Shown here: piece after piece, positions 36,116 through 45,185 of the stretch
Position numbering within the stretch: the first letter of the stretch is position 1
Layout: each line of letters opens with the position of its first letter
Assembly: GCF_016804325.1 (NCBI RefSeq)
Contig: NZ_CP043627.1
Location: 5,911,501-5,975,500, forward strand
Origin: Methylobacterium aquaticum
Lineage (GTDB): Bacteria; Pseudomonadota; Alphaproteobacteria; Rhizobiales; Beijerinckiaceae
Direction: 5' to 3'
DNA: 64,000 bases
Position numbers and translations under genes: made by a program
Notes under the pieces: model-generated
Told to the model about the DNA's origin: nothing
Seen by the model: the letters and a program-made list of their open reading frames with translations, nothing else
Database searches by the model: none

Positions 36116-36901
36116 ATGATCGAACCCAGTCTGGACCGGGGCCAGGGTCGGAGCGCGCGACCGGGCCCGACGCGGATCCTCCTCGTCGAGGACGATGCGG
36201 GGATGCGGCGCATCGTCTCGGAGCACTTCGCCGACCACGACGTCGACGTCACCCCGGCGGCCAACCGGGCGGAGGCGGAGAGGCGGCTTTCGGAAGGCGG
36301 CTTCGACCTCGTGGTGCTCGACCTGCGTCTCGGCTCAGAGAACGGGCTCGACCTGCTGCGTGACCTGCGCGCCAGGAGCGACCTGCCGGTGATCATCACC
36401 ACCGGCCACCGCCGCGACGAGATCGACCGGGTGATCGGCCTCGAGCTCGGCGCGGACGATTACCTCGTCAAGCCGTACGGCCTGCGCGAGCTGCTCGCGC
36501 GGGTGCGGGTCGTCCTGCGGCGGGCCGAGGTCGCGCCCGCCGCGGCGCGGGGGCAGGAATCCGGCAAGGATGCCCCTCAGGGCTCGCACCGTAGCCGCTT
36601 CGACGGCTGGGTGCTCGATCGGCGCCGCCGGCGCCTCACCAACCCCACCGGGGCGGACGTCGCCCTCAGCAAGGGCGAGTACGCGCTGCTGGTGGCCTTT
36701 CTCGATGCTCCCCAGCGCCCCTTGAGCCGCGAGCATCTCCTGCAGGCCACGCGCGTCCACGAAGACGTGTTCGACCGCAGCATCGACGTCCAGATCCTGC
36801 GGCTGCGCCGGAAACTGGAGGTCGATCCAAGCGCGCCGCGCCTGATCGTCACCGAGCGCGGCGTCGGCTACCTTTTCGCCACCACCGTCGAGAAGCTCTA
36901 G
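36116..36901 (+). CDS. OmpR-family response regulator
   Basis: A 261-residue regulator. The receiver has the acidic pair in VEDDAG, phospho-acceptor Asp69 in VVLDLRLG, and Lys in LVKPYG. The C-terminal winged helix binds DNA (LSKGEYALLVAFLDAP, DRSIDVQILRLRRKLE, TERGVGYLF). The ATG at 36116 gives a normal-length protein; longer in-frame starts add unrelated sequence. The di-haem peroxidase gene begins two bases after its stop and the sensor kinase follows, so it is the first gene of a three-gene operon. Confidence 0.92.
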   Translation: MIEPSLDRGQGRSARPGPTRILLVEDDAGMRRIVSEHFADHDVDVTPAANRAEAERRLSEGGFDLVVLDLRLGSENGLDLLRDLRARSDLPVIITTGHRRDEIDRVIGLELGADDYLVKPYGLRELLARVRVVLRRAEVAPAAARGQESGKDAPQGSHRSRFDGWVLDRRRRRLTNPTGADVALSKGEYALLVAFLDAPQRPLSREHLLQATRVHEDVFDRSIDVQILRLRRKLEVDPSAPRLIVTERGVGYLFATTVEKL

Positions 36902-36903
36902 CC

Positions 36904-37947
36904 GTGGCCGCGCTCCGCCCCGCCCGGATTCTCGCGGTCGCCCTCGCGGCTGTCCTCGCCGGGAGCGCGGTCGCCGTCCTGGCTCCCGTCGCCCGGGAGC
37001 GGCCGGCCGAGGGTCCGGCGGCAAAGGGGCCGGCGACGGATCCACTGCCCGCGGAGGCCGTGGAGGCGCTCGCCGTCATCACCCCGGTTCCCGGCAGCCT
37101 CGGGGCGGATCCTGCGAGAGCAGCCCTCGGCCGGACCTTGTTCTCCGACGCGCGGCTGTCCCGCGGGGGCGACCGGGCCTGCATCACCTGTCACGACATC
37201 CGCACCAACGGCGCGAGCGCGGTGGCGCGGGACCTGACGGCCGACCGCAGGCCCCTCGCGCGCAATACGCCGTCGGTCTTCAACGCAGCCTTGAGCTTCC
37301 GCTTAGGATGGGCCGGCGAGATCCCGACTTTGCAGGATCAGGCCGAGGCTGATCTGACGCGCCCGGAATTCCTGGGCGGGTCCTGGCCCGCCATCCTGGC
37401 GGTGATCCGCGCCGATCCGGTGCTCGCCGGCCGGTTCCGGTCGGCCTTCGGTCGGGACGCCGACCGGGCGGCGGTGATCGATGCGGTCGTCAGCTTCGAG
37501 CGCAGCCTGCTCACCCCGGACAGCCGCTTCGACCGATGGATGCGCGGCGAGACCGGCGCCGTTACTGAGGCGGAGCGGGCGGGCTACGCCCTGTTCCGGG
37601 GCATCGGCTGCGCGGCCTGCCACCAGGGCGTCAATGTCGGCGCCAACCTGTTCGAGAAGGTCGGGATCTTCGTCACAATCCCCGACAAGGCCGCCGAGGT
37701 GCTGCGGGTGCCGAGCCTGCGCAACGTCGCGGTCACGGCGCCCTACTTCGACGACGGCAGCGTCGCCACGCTCGCCGAGGCGGTCAGGCTGATGGCCCGA
37801 GTCCAGCTCGGCCGGGAGCTGACCGCCGCGCAGGCCGACGCGATCGTGGCGTTCCTCGGCACCCTGACCGGCTCCTACGAGGGACGCCCCCTGACGGCGC
37901 CGCGGGCACCCGGCCTCGGAGTGCCGCCGCCGCAGCCGAGAGGCTGA
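36904..37947 (+). CDS. Di-haem cytochrome c peroxidase (CcpA/MauG family)
   Basis: A 347-residue periplasmic protein with an N-terminal export signal (ILAVALAAVLAGSAVAVL). It has two covalent haem motifs, CITCH at 93-97 and CAACH at 236-240, and the family segments RNTPSVFNAA and RVPSLRNVAVTAPYFDDG. It reduces hydrogen peroxide in the periplasm with electrons from small cytochromes, or makes protein modifications as MauG does. The GTG start lies two bases after the response-regulator stop. Being between the two halves of a two-component system suggests that peroxide or its haem state feeds the adjacent sensor kinase. Confidence 0.9.
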   Translation: MAALRPARILAVALAAVLAGSAVAVLAPVARERPAEGPAAKGPATDPLPAEAVEALAVITPVPGSLGADPARAALGRTLFSDARLSRGGDRACITCHDIRTNGASAVARDLTADRRPLARNTPSVFNAALSFRLGWAGEIPTLQDQAEADLTRPEFLGGSWPAILAVIRADPVLAGRFRSAFGRDADRAAVIDAVVSFERSLLTPDSRFDRWMRGETGAVTEAERAGYALFRGIGCAACHQGVNVGANLFEKVGIFVTIPDKAAEVLRVPSLRNVAVTAPYFDDGSVATLAEAVRLMARVQLGRELTAAQADAIVAFLGTLTGSYEGRPLTAPRAPGLGVPPPQPRG

Positions 37948-37963
37948 CTTCCATGAGGCGCGC

Positions 37964-40510
37964 ATGAGGCTCACCGTTCAGGCGACCGTGCTCGGCGCGC
38001 TCCTGGCCGCCCTGCTCACCTGGCTGATGATCAACGGCAAGGGCGAGCTGGACGCCGATCACTTGCGGACCCAGCGCAGTGTCGACGCCCTCGCGCTCGC
38101 CGAATCCCGGCTGCAGCACGACGTGCTCCGGGCGCGGACGGGCCTCCTGCGCAACTACGACCCGATCGTGGCGCATGTTCGGGAGATGGAGGAGGCGCTG
38201 GCCGGGCTGCGCGCGGCGAGCGGCCAGGATGACCCCGCGATGCGCGCCCTGACGGAGGCGATCGCCAGGGAGGCGCAGATGGCCGAGCGCTTCAAGACCG
38301 GAAACGCCCTCGTTCAGAACTCGATCGCGTATTTCGATTCCCTGAGCGACCGCCTCTCCGACACGCATGTCGACGTCCGGCTCGCCCAGGCGGTCGCGGC
38401 CATTCAGGTTCGGGTCTCGGAACTCGCCCGGGACGCGACGCGTGAGCGGATCGATGACATCCGCGTCCGGCTCGATGCCCTTGCGTCCGCCGACTTGGCG
38501 TTCGGCAACTCGGCGTCCGGCAACTTGGCGTCCGGCGCTGCCGCGGCGGACCGGGCGGCGGATATCGCCGCCATCGTCCTGCACGGACGCCAGCTCCTCG
38601 ACCTGCTGCCGCAGGTCGACGCCGCCACCCGCTCGCTGCCGGCCTCGTCGAGCGAGGCGGCGCGGCGCGCCCTCCTCGAGGCCCGCCGCGCCCTGAAGGA
38701 TCGGCGTCAGGCCCGCGCCGATGGCTTCCGCCTCGCTCTCTACGCGGCCGCCCTCGCCCTGGTGGCCCTGGTGATCCGCGTCGGCCTGCTGATGCGGGCG
38801 GGGACCGTCAGCTTACGCCGGACGATCGCCTTCCAGTTGGTGGTCGCCCAGGCCGCGAACCGCTTCCTGGCGAGCCAGCCCGACGAGATCTCCGCCTGCA
38901 TCGGCGAGGTCCTCGCGATGATCGGCGAGGGCCTGGGCGTGGATCACGGCTACGTGCTCATGCTCGACGGGAGCGATGCGGTCCACCTCTGGGGCCGGGC
39001 CGGCCGCCCGCCTCCCCGTGGCTGGCCGCGGGCGCAGCGCGACCTGATCCCCGACATCCTCGCCGCGCCCGACGACCACCTCTTCGTCGAGGCTGCCGCG
39101 GGCGCCGGCCCGCCGGCCCTGGTGCGGGCGCTCGCCACACGCGGCGTCGTCTCGTGGACTGGCGCGCGGCTGCGCCGCGGGGAGCGGATCGTCGGCGTGA
39201 TGTGCTTCGAGCGCGGCAGCCCGCAACCGGCCTGGCTGCGGCACTCGCGCGGCCTTCTGCAGATCGGGGCCGACAGCTTCGGGGCCGCCTTGGAGCGCCA
39301 GCAGGTCTGGGCCGAGCGCCGCGAGATCGAGGCCACCTTGCGGCGCGCGCAGAGGCTGGAAGCGATCGGCATCTTCGCCAGCGGCGTGGCGCACAACATC
39401 AACAACGTTCTCAACGTCATGCTGGGCCACGCCGAGATCGCCGCCGACGCCCTGCCGGCCGACCCGCGACGGGCCGCCCGGCAGATCGATCTCCTGGTCC
39501 GGGCGGGCGGCCGGGCGCACGAGATCGCCGGACAGATCCTCGATTACGGGCGGCGGGGCGGTGCGGCTCGCGGCACGAGCGTCGTCGAGGCGGTCGTGGC
39601 CGAGACGGTGGCCCAGATCCGCACCTCGACGACCGACCCGGCGGCGATCCGCCTCGCCGGGACCGTGGATGGCGCGGTCGTCGAGGGAGAGCCGGCGCAG
39701 TTGCAGCAGGTGGTCCACAACCTGATCCGCAATGCCCTCCAGGCCTCCGATCCGGGCGGCGCGGTCGACGTGCGGCTCGAACGGATCTCTTTGCGCGAGC
39801 GCCGAACGCTCTCGCATGGAGAGCTGGGCCCCGGCGAGTACGTCTGCATCCGCGTGGCCGATCAAGGCCGCGGCATGGATACGGCCACGCTCGCGCGGAT
39901 CTTCGAACCGTTCTTCACCACCCGCCCGGCCGGGACCGGGCTCGGCCTCGCCACCGCGTTCGAGTTCGTCCAGGAGCAGGACGGTGCCTTCCATGTGCGC
40001 AGCGCTCTGGCGGCGGGCAGCGCGTTCGAGGTCTGGTTGCCGGTCCGCCCGCAGGCCGGGCCGGAGGTCGCTGCCGTCGGCGGCACCGTGATGATCGTCG
40101 GAAACGCCCGCTCCACGGTTCAGGAGGACGAGGAGACGCTCGCGGCGTTGGGCTACGAGCCCGTCGGCTACGCCGATCCGGATGCGGCGCTGGCGGCGCT
40201 CCGCGCGGAGCCGGGACGCTTCGACCTGCTGATCGTCGAGAACCAGCCATCCGGACGTTCGGGGCTCACGTTCGCTCGCCGCGCCGCCCGAATCGTCCAT
40301 CGCCCCATCGTGCTCTCGCTGTCGGCCGCGGATACGGTGAGACCGGAGGTGCTCTCGGCGATCCCCATCGTCGACGTCGCGCACCGGCCGTGGCGCTCGC
40401 ATGCCCTCGCGCTCATGCTGCGGCGGCACCTGGGTTCGGACCCGCGAAGTTCCGCCCGGCACGGGAGAACCGAGAATCGGGCGGCAACGCCGTCGCGGAG
40501 CCTCCACTGA
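37964..40510 (+). CDS. Membrane sensor histidine kinase with degenerate receiver
   Basis: An 848-residue kinase: first membrane helix at the N-terminus (GALLAALLTWLMI), helical periplasmic sensor (about 25-255, of the DAHL type by general look), second helix (about 260-282), GAF-like domain (310-450), HisKA with His477 (GVAHNINNVL) and HATPase (RNALQAS, DQGRGMD, GTGLGLA). The C-terminal 120 residues have a receiver fold, but the acidic pair reads VGNARS, the phospho-acceptor is Glu759 (LLIVENQPSG) and the Lys is Arg (AHRPW). It is thus a pseudo-receiver, perhaps locked in a phosphorylated-like state. It starts 16 bases after the peroxidase stop. The partner is the OmpR regulator at the operon head. 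Confidence 0.9.
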   Translation: MRLTVQATVLGALLAALLTWLMINGKGELDADHLRTQRSVDALALAESRLQHDVLRARTGLLRNYDPIVAHVREMEEALAGLRAASGQDDPAMRALTEAIAREAQMAERFKTGNALVQNSIAYFDSLSDRLSDTHVDVRLAQAVAAIQVRVSELARDATRERIDDIRVRLDALASADLAFGNSASGNLASGAAAADRAADIAAIVLHGRQLLDLLPQVDAATRSLPASSSEAARRALLEARRALKDRRQARADGFRLALYAAALALVALVIRVGLLMRAGTVSLRRTIAFQLVVAQAANRFLASQPDEISACIGEVLAMIGEGLGVDHGYVLMLDGSDAVHLWGRAGRPPPRGWPRAQRDLIPDILAAPDDHLFVEAAAGAGPPALVRALATRGVVSWTGARLRRGERIVGVMCFERGSPQPAWLRHSRGLLQIGADSFGAALERQQVWAERREIEATLRRAQRLEAIGIFASGVAHNINNVLNVMLGHAEIAADALPADPRRAARQIDLLVRAGGRAHEIAGQILDYGRRGGAARGTSVVEAVVAETVAQIRTSTTDPAAIRLAGTVDGAVVEGEPAQLQQVVHNLIRNALQASDPGGAVDVRLERISLRERRTLSHGELGPGEYVCIRVADQGRGMDTATLARIFEPFFTTRPAGTGLGLATAFEFVQEQDGAFHVRSALAAGSAFEVWLPVRPQAGPEVAAVGGTVMIVGNARSTVQEDEETLAALGYEPVGYADPDAALAALRAEPGRFDLLIVENQPSGRSGLTFARRAARIVHRPIVLSLSAADTVRPEVLSAIPIVDVAHRPWRSHALALMLRRHLGSDPRSSARHGRTENRAATPSRSLH
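38495..38539 (+). repeat. Three in-frame 15-bp tandem repeats in the sensor kinase
   Basis: Units beginning TTGGCGTTCGGCAAC repeat three times with few changes, encoding LAFGN-SASGN-LASGA in the periplasmic sensor domain just before its last helices. Copy number could vary between strains and change linker length. Confidence 0.7.
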
Positions 40511-40722
40511 ACGGTCGGGACTTGTCGCAGCGGCATCTCGGAGCTTCGTCGGAGGAAGGATCCGCCCTGGCCGCGTACGAGGCAGGCGCCCCGCAGCAGA
40601 CGGTTTTAGGGCGACACACCGGCCCCGATGCGGGGCCGCGCGGCATGGTGTGCGCGGCGCCGCCATGTCTCCGGGTCATTGGCTGCTGTGAGACAAAGGG
40701 TCGGTGAAAGCGACTGTCGGTA

Positions 40723-41253
40723 TCAGCCCTCGTCCTGCCACCGCCGCAGATCCGTCTGGTCATGATAGCCCATGCGGTCGGGGGTCGTGATGAACTCCAT
40801 CGTCGTACCCCAGGGCATCCGGCAGTAGCAGACCCTGTTTCCCGGACCCTTTTCGGTCGCGTAGGGAATGGCGCGCGGCGCAGTCAGGAGCGTGCCGCCA
40901 GCCCGCTCGAAGCGCTCGACCGACGCATCGATGTCGTCGGTGTAGAGCGCGAAATGCGTGATGCCGAAGTCGCTGGCCCGGATCGGTTGGGCCTGTTCGG
41001 GGCCGTGCATCTCGAACAGCTCGATGTCGGCCCCGGTTCCGATCTTGACCATCGCTTGGCCACGAACGACCGTTCCGGGGAACGCGCCGACCGCCCGCTC
41101 GAAGTCGGGCCCCTGACGCGGCGGATCCTGAGGTCCGAAGGATTGGTAGATCACCTGACCGCCGAAGGCTTCCACCAGGAACGATTTTGCCGCGTCGATA
41201 TCGGGCACCGTGATGCCGATGTGATTGACGCCGCGAATGACGGGGGCGGACAT
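40723..41253 (-). CDS. VOC-superfamily (glyoxalase/dioxygenase-fold) protein
   Basis: A 176-residue protein with two beta-alpha-beta-beta-beta modules. Metal ligands are likely His and Glu in GVNHIGITVPDI, ADIELFEMHG, ITHFALYTDD and TTMEFITTPD. A strong AAGGAG precedes the ATG at 41253. Family members include glyoxalase I, methylmalonyl-CoA epimerase and extradiol dioxygenases; the reaction here is not known. Last of four leftward genes; a gap of about 220 bases separates it from the hydrolase, so it may have its own promoter. Confidence 0.85.
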   Translation of the reverse strand: MSAPVIRGVNHIGITVPDIDAAKSFLVEAFGGQVIYQSFGPQDPPRQGPDFERAVGAFPGTVVRGQAMVKIGTGADIELFEMHGPEQAQPIRASDFGITHFALYTDDIDASVERFERAGGTLLTAPRAIPYATEKGPGNRVCYCRMPWGTTMEFITTPDRMGYHDQTDLRRWQDEG

Positions 41254-41478
41254 GACAATCTCCTTCTTTAATACCCTCGCGCCTTGGCATCGACACGTCG
41301 CTGCCAAGGCGTCCGGCGCATCAGCGCCGACGCCCGTTCGGGCTTGCCTTGCGTCATCGAACAGATCGGTTCGAGGGCGCGGCGATATAACTGGGTCGAT
41401 CAATCGCGACCCCTTGGCCAAGCTTTGCCCGCAGGGTCGCGACCGGTGTATTCCGCCCTGTCGCACGGGCGTTGGTTG

Positions 41479-42327
41479 TCACGCGGCCTCGAGGAACTCG
41501 ATCAGGGCCGCCGCGACCTCGTGCGGCCGCTCGTCGGCGACGTAATGGCCGCACCGAGCGATCGCGCCGCCCGTCACGGTGCCGGCGAACTCCTGCAGCA
41601 TCGGCACCATCTGGGCCCCGAACCGCTGGTCTCCCCCTAAGCCGAGCACAGGTATCTCGAGCGGTCGCTTCTTGTAGGCGAGGGCGGCCGCATGGTCGGC
41701 GGCGAGGGTGCGATACCATTCCATGCCGCCGCGCGTGCGGCCGGGGCGCGCCATCGCCTGCGCGTAGATCTCGATGTCCGCCGGATCGAAGGTCCCGTAA
41801 TCGTAGAACCGCTCGGCCATGAAGGTCGAGAGATAGTCGTATTCGCGGCCGTGGATCAGGCGCTCGGGCAGATCCCGGTTGCTATGGAATCCGAAGTGCC
41901 AGAGCCTCGCGGTCGTCGCCTCCCATCCGGTCCAGCCGGGAAGCGGCACGTCGAGCACGGCGAGATGCGTGACCGCCTCCCGGTAGAGCGCCGCCTGCGG
42001 CAGCGCCACCATGCCGCCGATGTCGTGCCCGCACACCGCGTAGCGCTCGTGCCCGAGGGCGACCATGATCTCGTGCGCATCGCGCGCCATCGTCGCCTTG
42101 TCGTAGCCGTCGAGCGGACAGTCGGAGAAGCCCGCGCCGCGCAGATCGATCGCCACCACGCTGAAACGTTCGGCCAGCACCGGCATCACGTGGTGCCATT
42201 CCCACCAGGTCTCGGGCCAGCCGTGAAGCAGAAGTATCGGCGGGCCGGCGCCCCCGGTGACGGCGTTGAGCCTGATGCCGTTCGCCGGCACCAGTTGCTG
42301 GGTAAATCCCTGCAAAGTCGCGATCAT
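41479..42327 (-). CDS. Alpha/beta hydrolase, epoxide-hydrolase/haloacetate-dehalogenase type
   Basis: A 282-residue alpha/beta hydrolase. The oxyanion-hole motif is HGWPETWWEW; the nucleophile elbow GHDIGG has Asp rather than Ser, typical of epoxide hydrolases and haloalkane or fluoroacetate dehalogenases. The catalytic His lies in CGHYVADERP near the end. It is followed upstream by SDR and beta-hydroxyacid-dehydrogenase genes in one direction, probably a catabolic set controlled by the divergent LysR gene. Confidence 0.87.
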   Translation of the reverse strand: MIATLQGFTQQLVPANGIRLNAVTGGAGPPILLLHGWPETWWEWHHVMPVLAERFSVVAIDLRGAGFSDCPLDGYDKATMARDAHEIMVALGHERYAVCGHDIGGMVALPQAALYREAVTHLAVLDVPLPGWTGWEATTARLWHFGFHSNRDLPERLIHGREYDYLSTFMAERFYDYGTFDPADIEIYAQAMARPGRTRGGMEWYRTLAADHAAALAYKKRPLEIPVLGLGGDQRFGAQMVPMLQEFAGTVTGGAIARCGHYVADERPHEVAAALIEFLEAA

Positions 42328-42378
42328 GATCGCACCCCGGTCAGATGGTGGTGTTGGAACGGTGCTGAAGGCCGGCGC

Positions 42379-43203
42379 TCAGGGCCGATCGAAATCCGTC
42401 GCGATCGAGATCTCGCGCCAGGCATCGAGATCGCGGCGAAACGCCGTCAGCTTCCGCTCGGCGATCGCGTGGGCGACCGGGCCGAGCGGCAGATGAAGCG
42501 GAGCGTCGTCGGCGTCGACCGCCCGCAGGATCACGGCCACGGCCTTGTCGGGGTCGCCGGCCTGGTTGCCGTCGTTGGTCTCGCGATAATGCCTGCGCGA
42601 GCTCGCCGCATAATCCGGCATCTCCTTCGCTGCCATAGTGATCGAGCGGCCGAGGAAGTCGGTGCGGAACGGCCCGGGCTCGACGATCAGCACGCGAATC
42701 CCGAAGGGTTTCAGCTCGCCCGCGAGCGCCTCGGACACGCCCTCCACGGCGAACTTGGCGGCATTGTAGTAGCCCCCTCCCCCACCGCCCGCGATGCCCG
42801 CACCCGAGGACATGTTGACGATCGTGCCGCCCTTACGCCGCAGGGCAGGCAGGGCGGCCCGGGTGGTCTCGATGAGGCCGAAGACGTTCACCTCGAACAT
42901 CGGTCGATATTCTTGCGGAGTGCCCTCCTCGATCGCGCCGTACAATCCGTAACCGGCATTGTTCACCAGTACGTCGAACCCGCCGAATATCTCGACAGCC
43001 TTCGCCACCGCCGACCTCGCGGCCGCCGCATCCGTCACGTCGAGCGGCAGCGCGATCATGCGGCCGGCGAAGGGCACCGCCATCTCGTCGATGGATGTGA
43101 CATCGCGAGCGGTCGCGATGACCCGATCGCCGCGCCGTGCCGCGGCGAGGGCCAGGCGCCGGCCAAAGCCGCTCGAGCAGCCGGTGATGAACCAGGTTTT
43201 CAT
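42379..43203 (-). CDS. Short-chain dehydrogenase/reductase
   Basis: A 274-residue classical SDR: cofactor motif ITGCSSGFG, NNAGYG, catalytic Ser in NMSSGAG and the YxxxK pair in GYYNAAKFAVEG. It has a six-glycine run (GAGIAGGGGGGYY) before the catalytic Tyr that is longer than usual. It lies between the alpha/beta hydrolase and the NAD-binding dehydrogenase on the same strand with short gaps (51 and 17 bases), so co-transcription is likely. Confidence 0.87.
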   Translation of the reverse strand: MKTWFITGCSSGFGRRLALAAARRGDRVIATARDVTSIDEMAVPFAGRMIALPLDVTDAAAARSAVAKAVEIFGGFDVLVNNAGYGLYGAIEEGTPQEYRPMFEVNVFGLIETTRAALPALRRKGGTIVNMSSGAGIAGGGGGGYYNAAKFAVEGVSEALAGELKPFGIRVLIVEPGPFRTDFLGRSITMAAKEMPDYAASSRRHYRETNDGNQAGDPDKAVAVILRAVDADDAPLHLPLGPVAHAIAERKLTAFRRDLDAWREISIATDFDRP

Positions 43204-43220
43204 CGCTGGGTCTCCTCGTT

Positions 43221-44099
43221 TCAGGCAGACGCCGCCGCGCTGTCGCTGCCGCGAACCGTCATGTCGGCCATGATCGACCAGTCCTTATCCCCGAGGCCCG
43301 CCGAGACGGCCTTGCCGAGGCCCTCGCGAACCGCGTCGAGCATCGGGAGCGTACGTCCGATCTCGCGGCCGGCCTCGGTCGCCAGGCGCATGTCCTTGAG
43401 GGCGAGCCTGGCCTTGAAGCCCGGCTCGAACACTCGTTCGGTGATCTGCACGCTGTAGCTCTCGTAGGCGCGGCCCGAGAACAGGGTGCCCAGGATGAGT
43501 TCGAAGAAATCCGCGCGGTCGAGGCCGACGCTCTCGGTCAGCACGACACCCTCGGCCATCGCTTCGATCGCCATGGCGATCATCATGTTGCAGGCGAGCT
43601 TTGCCGCATTCGCCCGAGCGGGGTTCTCCCCCAACGTCCAGACCTTCTTGCCGAGGGGGGCGAGCAACGGGTGAATCGCGGCAACGGCATCGGCCTTCCC
43701 GGCCGCCAGGATGTTGAGCTGGCTGCTCGCCGCAACGCTCGGGCGACCGAGGACCGGGGCGGACACGTAGCCGAGGCCGGCCTCGGCGTGCAGGCGCTCC
43801 AGTTCGCGCGCGAAAGCGACCGAGATCGTCGACGTGACGACATGGATCAGCCCCGGTCGCGCGCTCGCCAGCAGGCCGGCATCGAGGATCACCTCCCGAA
43901 TGGCCGCGTCGTCGGACAGCATCGTGAAGACGGCGTCAGCCCCGAATGCCTCCGCCGCGTGTTCGACCAGCGTCACCCTGGGAACGCGCTCCTGAGCAAC
44001 CTTGCTCCGGTTCCAGGCCCGCACGTCATGGCCGGCCCTCGCCAGGTTGAGCGCCATGGCCGAGCCCATGCTGCCGAGGCCGATGAATCCTATCTGCAT
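43221..44099 (-). CDS. NAD(P)-dependent beta-hydroxyacid dehydrogenase family protein
   Basis: A 292-residue protein of the 3-hydroxyisobutyrate-dehydrogenase/tartronate-semialdehyde-reductase family: N-terminal FIGLGSMGSAMALNLARAG, substrate segment APVLGRPSVA and catalytic Lys in ANAAKLACNMM. The substrate-binding signature differs from true 3-hydroxyisobutyrate dehydrogenases, so it may be an imine-reductase-like or unknown member. AGGAGA precedes the ATG. First gene of the leftward set, divergent from the LysR gene at 44273. Confidence 0.87.
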   Translation of the reverse strand: MQIGFIGLGSMGSAMALNLARAGHDVRAWNRSKVAQERVPRVTLVEHAAEAFGADAVFTMLSDDAAIREVILDAGLLASARPGLIHVVTSTISVAFARELERLHAEAGLGYVSAPVLGRPSVAASSQLNILAAGKADAVAAIHPLLAPLGKKVWTLGENPARANAAKLACNMMIAMAIEAMAEGVVLTESVGLDRADFFELILGTLFSGRAYESYSVQITERVFEPGFKARLALKDMRLATEAGREIGRTLPMLDAVREGLGKAVSAGLGDKDWSIMADMTVRGSDSAAASA

Positions 44100-44272
44100 G
44101 ATCCGTCTCCTGTCGTTCGGATCGGAGCTGGAACAGGCCGCCGGGGGATCGTCGGGCCGCAACCCGCGCCTGCGAGCTGGCCCGTGGCGATGGCGGGAAT
44201 TTAAATGCTCAGATTTGTTCGTTAACTGACAGAGTTGCACTCCAGGCGTTCAGTTTCGTACAGGTGGTCGCG

Positions 44273-45133
44273 ATGGAATGGAGCGACGTCAGAATCTTCC
44301 TCGCTGTCGCGCGATCCGGCACGCTCGGCGGTGCCGCGCGCGCGCTTCACACCAGCCATCCGACCGTCGGCAGGCGCCTCCGCGCCCTTGAGCAGGCGGT
44401 CGGTCACACGCTGTTCCAGCGCACGGCGGACGGTCTCGTTCTGACCGATGAGGGGCACGGGATCATCGCGCTGGCCGAGCAGATGGAGGAAGGCGCGCTC
44501 GCCATGGAGCGCCGGCTCGCGGGGCAGGAGCAGAACCTCAAAGGCAGCCTCCGTATCTCGTCGGCGGACTGGTTCGGGGCCTACGTCCTCCCGCCCATCC
44601 TGGCGGACTTCGCGAAGGCCTACCCCCATGTCGACGTCGAGATCCTGACCGGCACGCGCCTGTTCAACCTCGCCCAGCGGGAGGCCGACATTGCTTTTCG
44701 CATCGTTCCATTCGACACCGCCGACGTCGTTCAGCGGCGGCTGTTCAAGCTCGACTACGGCGTCTACATCGCCGAGGAAGCAGCAGATCCCCCCTACGGA
44801 GACGGGACCGGTTTCCGGCTGATCACGCACGATACCTCCACCGGCCATTTCCCCGACATCGCGTGGCTCGTCGAGAGCTTCCCCAACGCGAGACCGGTGC
44901 TCAGATCGAACAACCGCAACGTCCAGGGACGCATGTGCCGGCAAGGCGTCGGCATCGCCGTCCTGCCCCGCGTGGTCGGCGATCAGATCCCGGGCATCCG
45001 CAGGCTGGACATGCCGACGCCGCCACCGGCGCGAGACATCTGGATGGGGTATCACCGCGACCTGCGGCGTCTTCAGCGTCTTCGCGCGTTCATCGCGACC
45101 GTGTCGGCTCATCTCGTGAACGCGACCGCGTAA
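44273..45133 (+). CDS. LysR-family transcriptional regulator
   Basis: A 286-residue regulator: helix-turn-helix LGGAARALHTSHPTVGRRLR and LFQRTADGLVLTDEG at the N-terminus, then an effector domain from about residue 90 (GSLRISSADWFG). A GTG nine bases upstream (44264) is an alternative start. The divergent position suggests that it controls the dehydrogenase/SDR/hydrolase set; the 170-base spacer is AT-rich near 44195-44230 and contains GTTAAC. The inducer is unknown. Confidence 0.9.
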   Translation: MEWSDVRIFLAVARSGTLGGAARALHTSHPTVGRRLRALEQAVGHTLFQRTADGLVLTDEGHGIIALAEQMEEGALAMERRLAGQEQNLKGSLRISSADWFGAYVLPPILADFAKAYPHVDVEILTGTRLFNLAQREADIAFRIVPFDTADVVQRRLFKLDYGVYIAEEAADPPYGDGTGFRLITHDTSTGHFPDIAWLVESFPNARPVLRSNNRNVQGRMCRQGVGIAVLPRVVGDQIPGIRRLDMPTPPPARDIWMGYHRDLRRLQRLRAFIATVSAHLVNATA

Positions 45134-45185
45134 TGCCGACATGGGACGACCCAGGTTCGAGCGTTCCGCCAGCGCCGCGCCAGGA

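Noticed and set aside
35509..36363. 284-codon plus-strand frame before and into the OmpR regulator
   Set aside because: Composition changes along the frame, no ribosome-binding site, and it overlaps the regulator in another frame.
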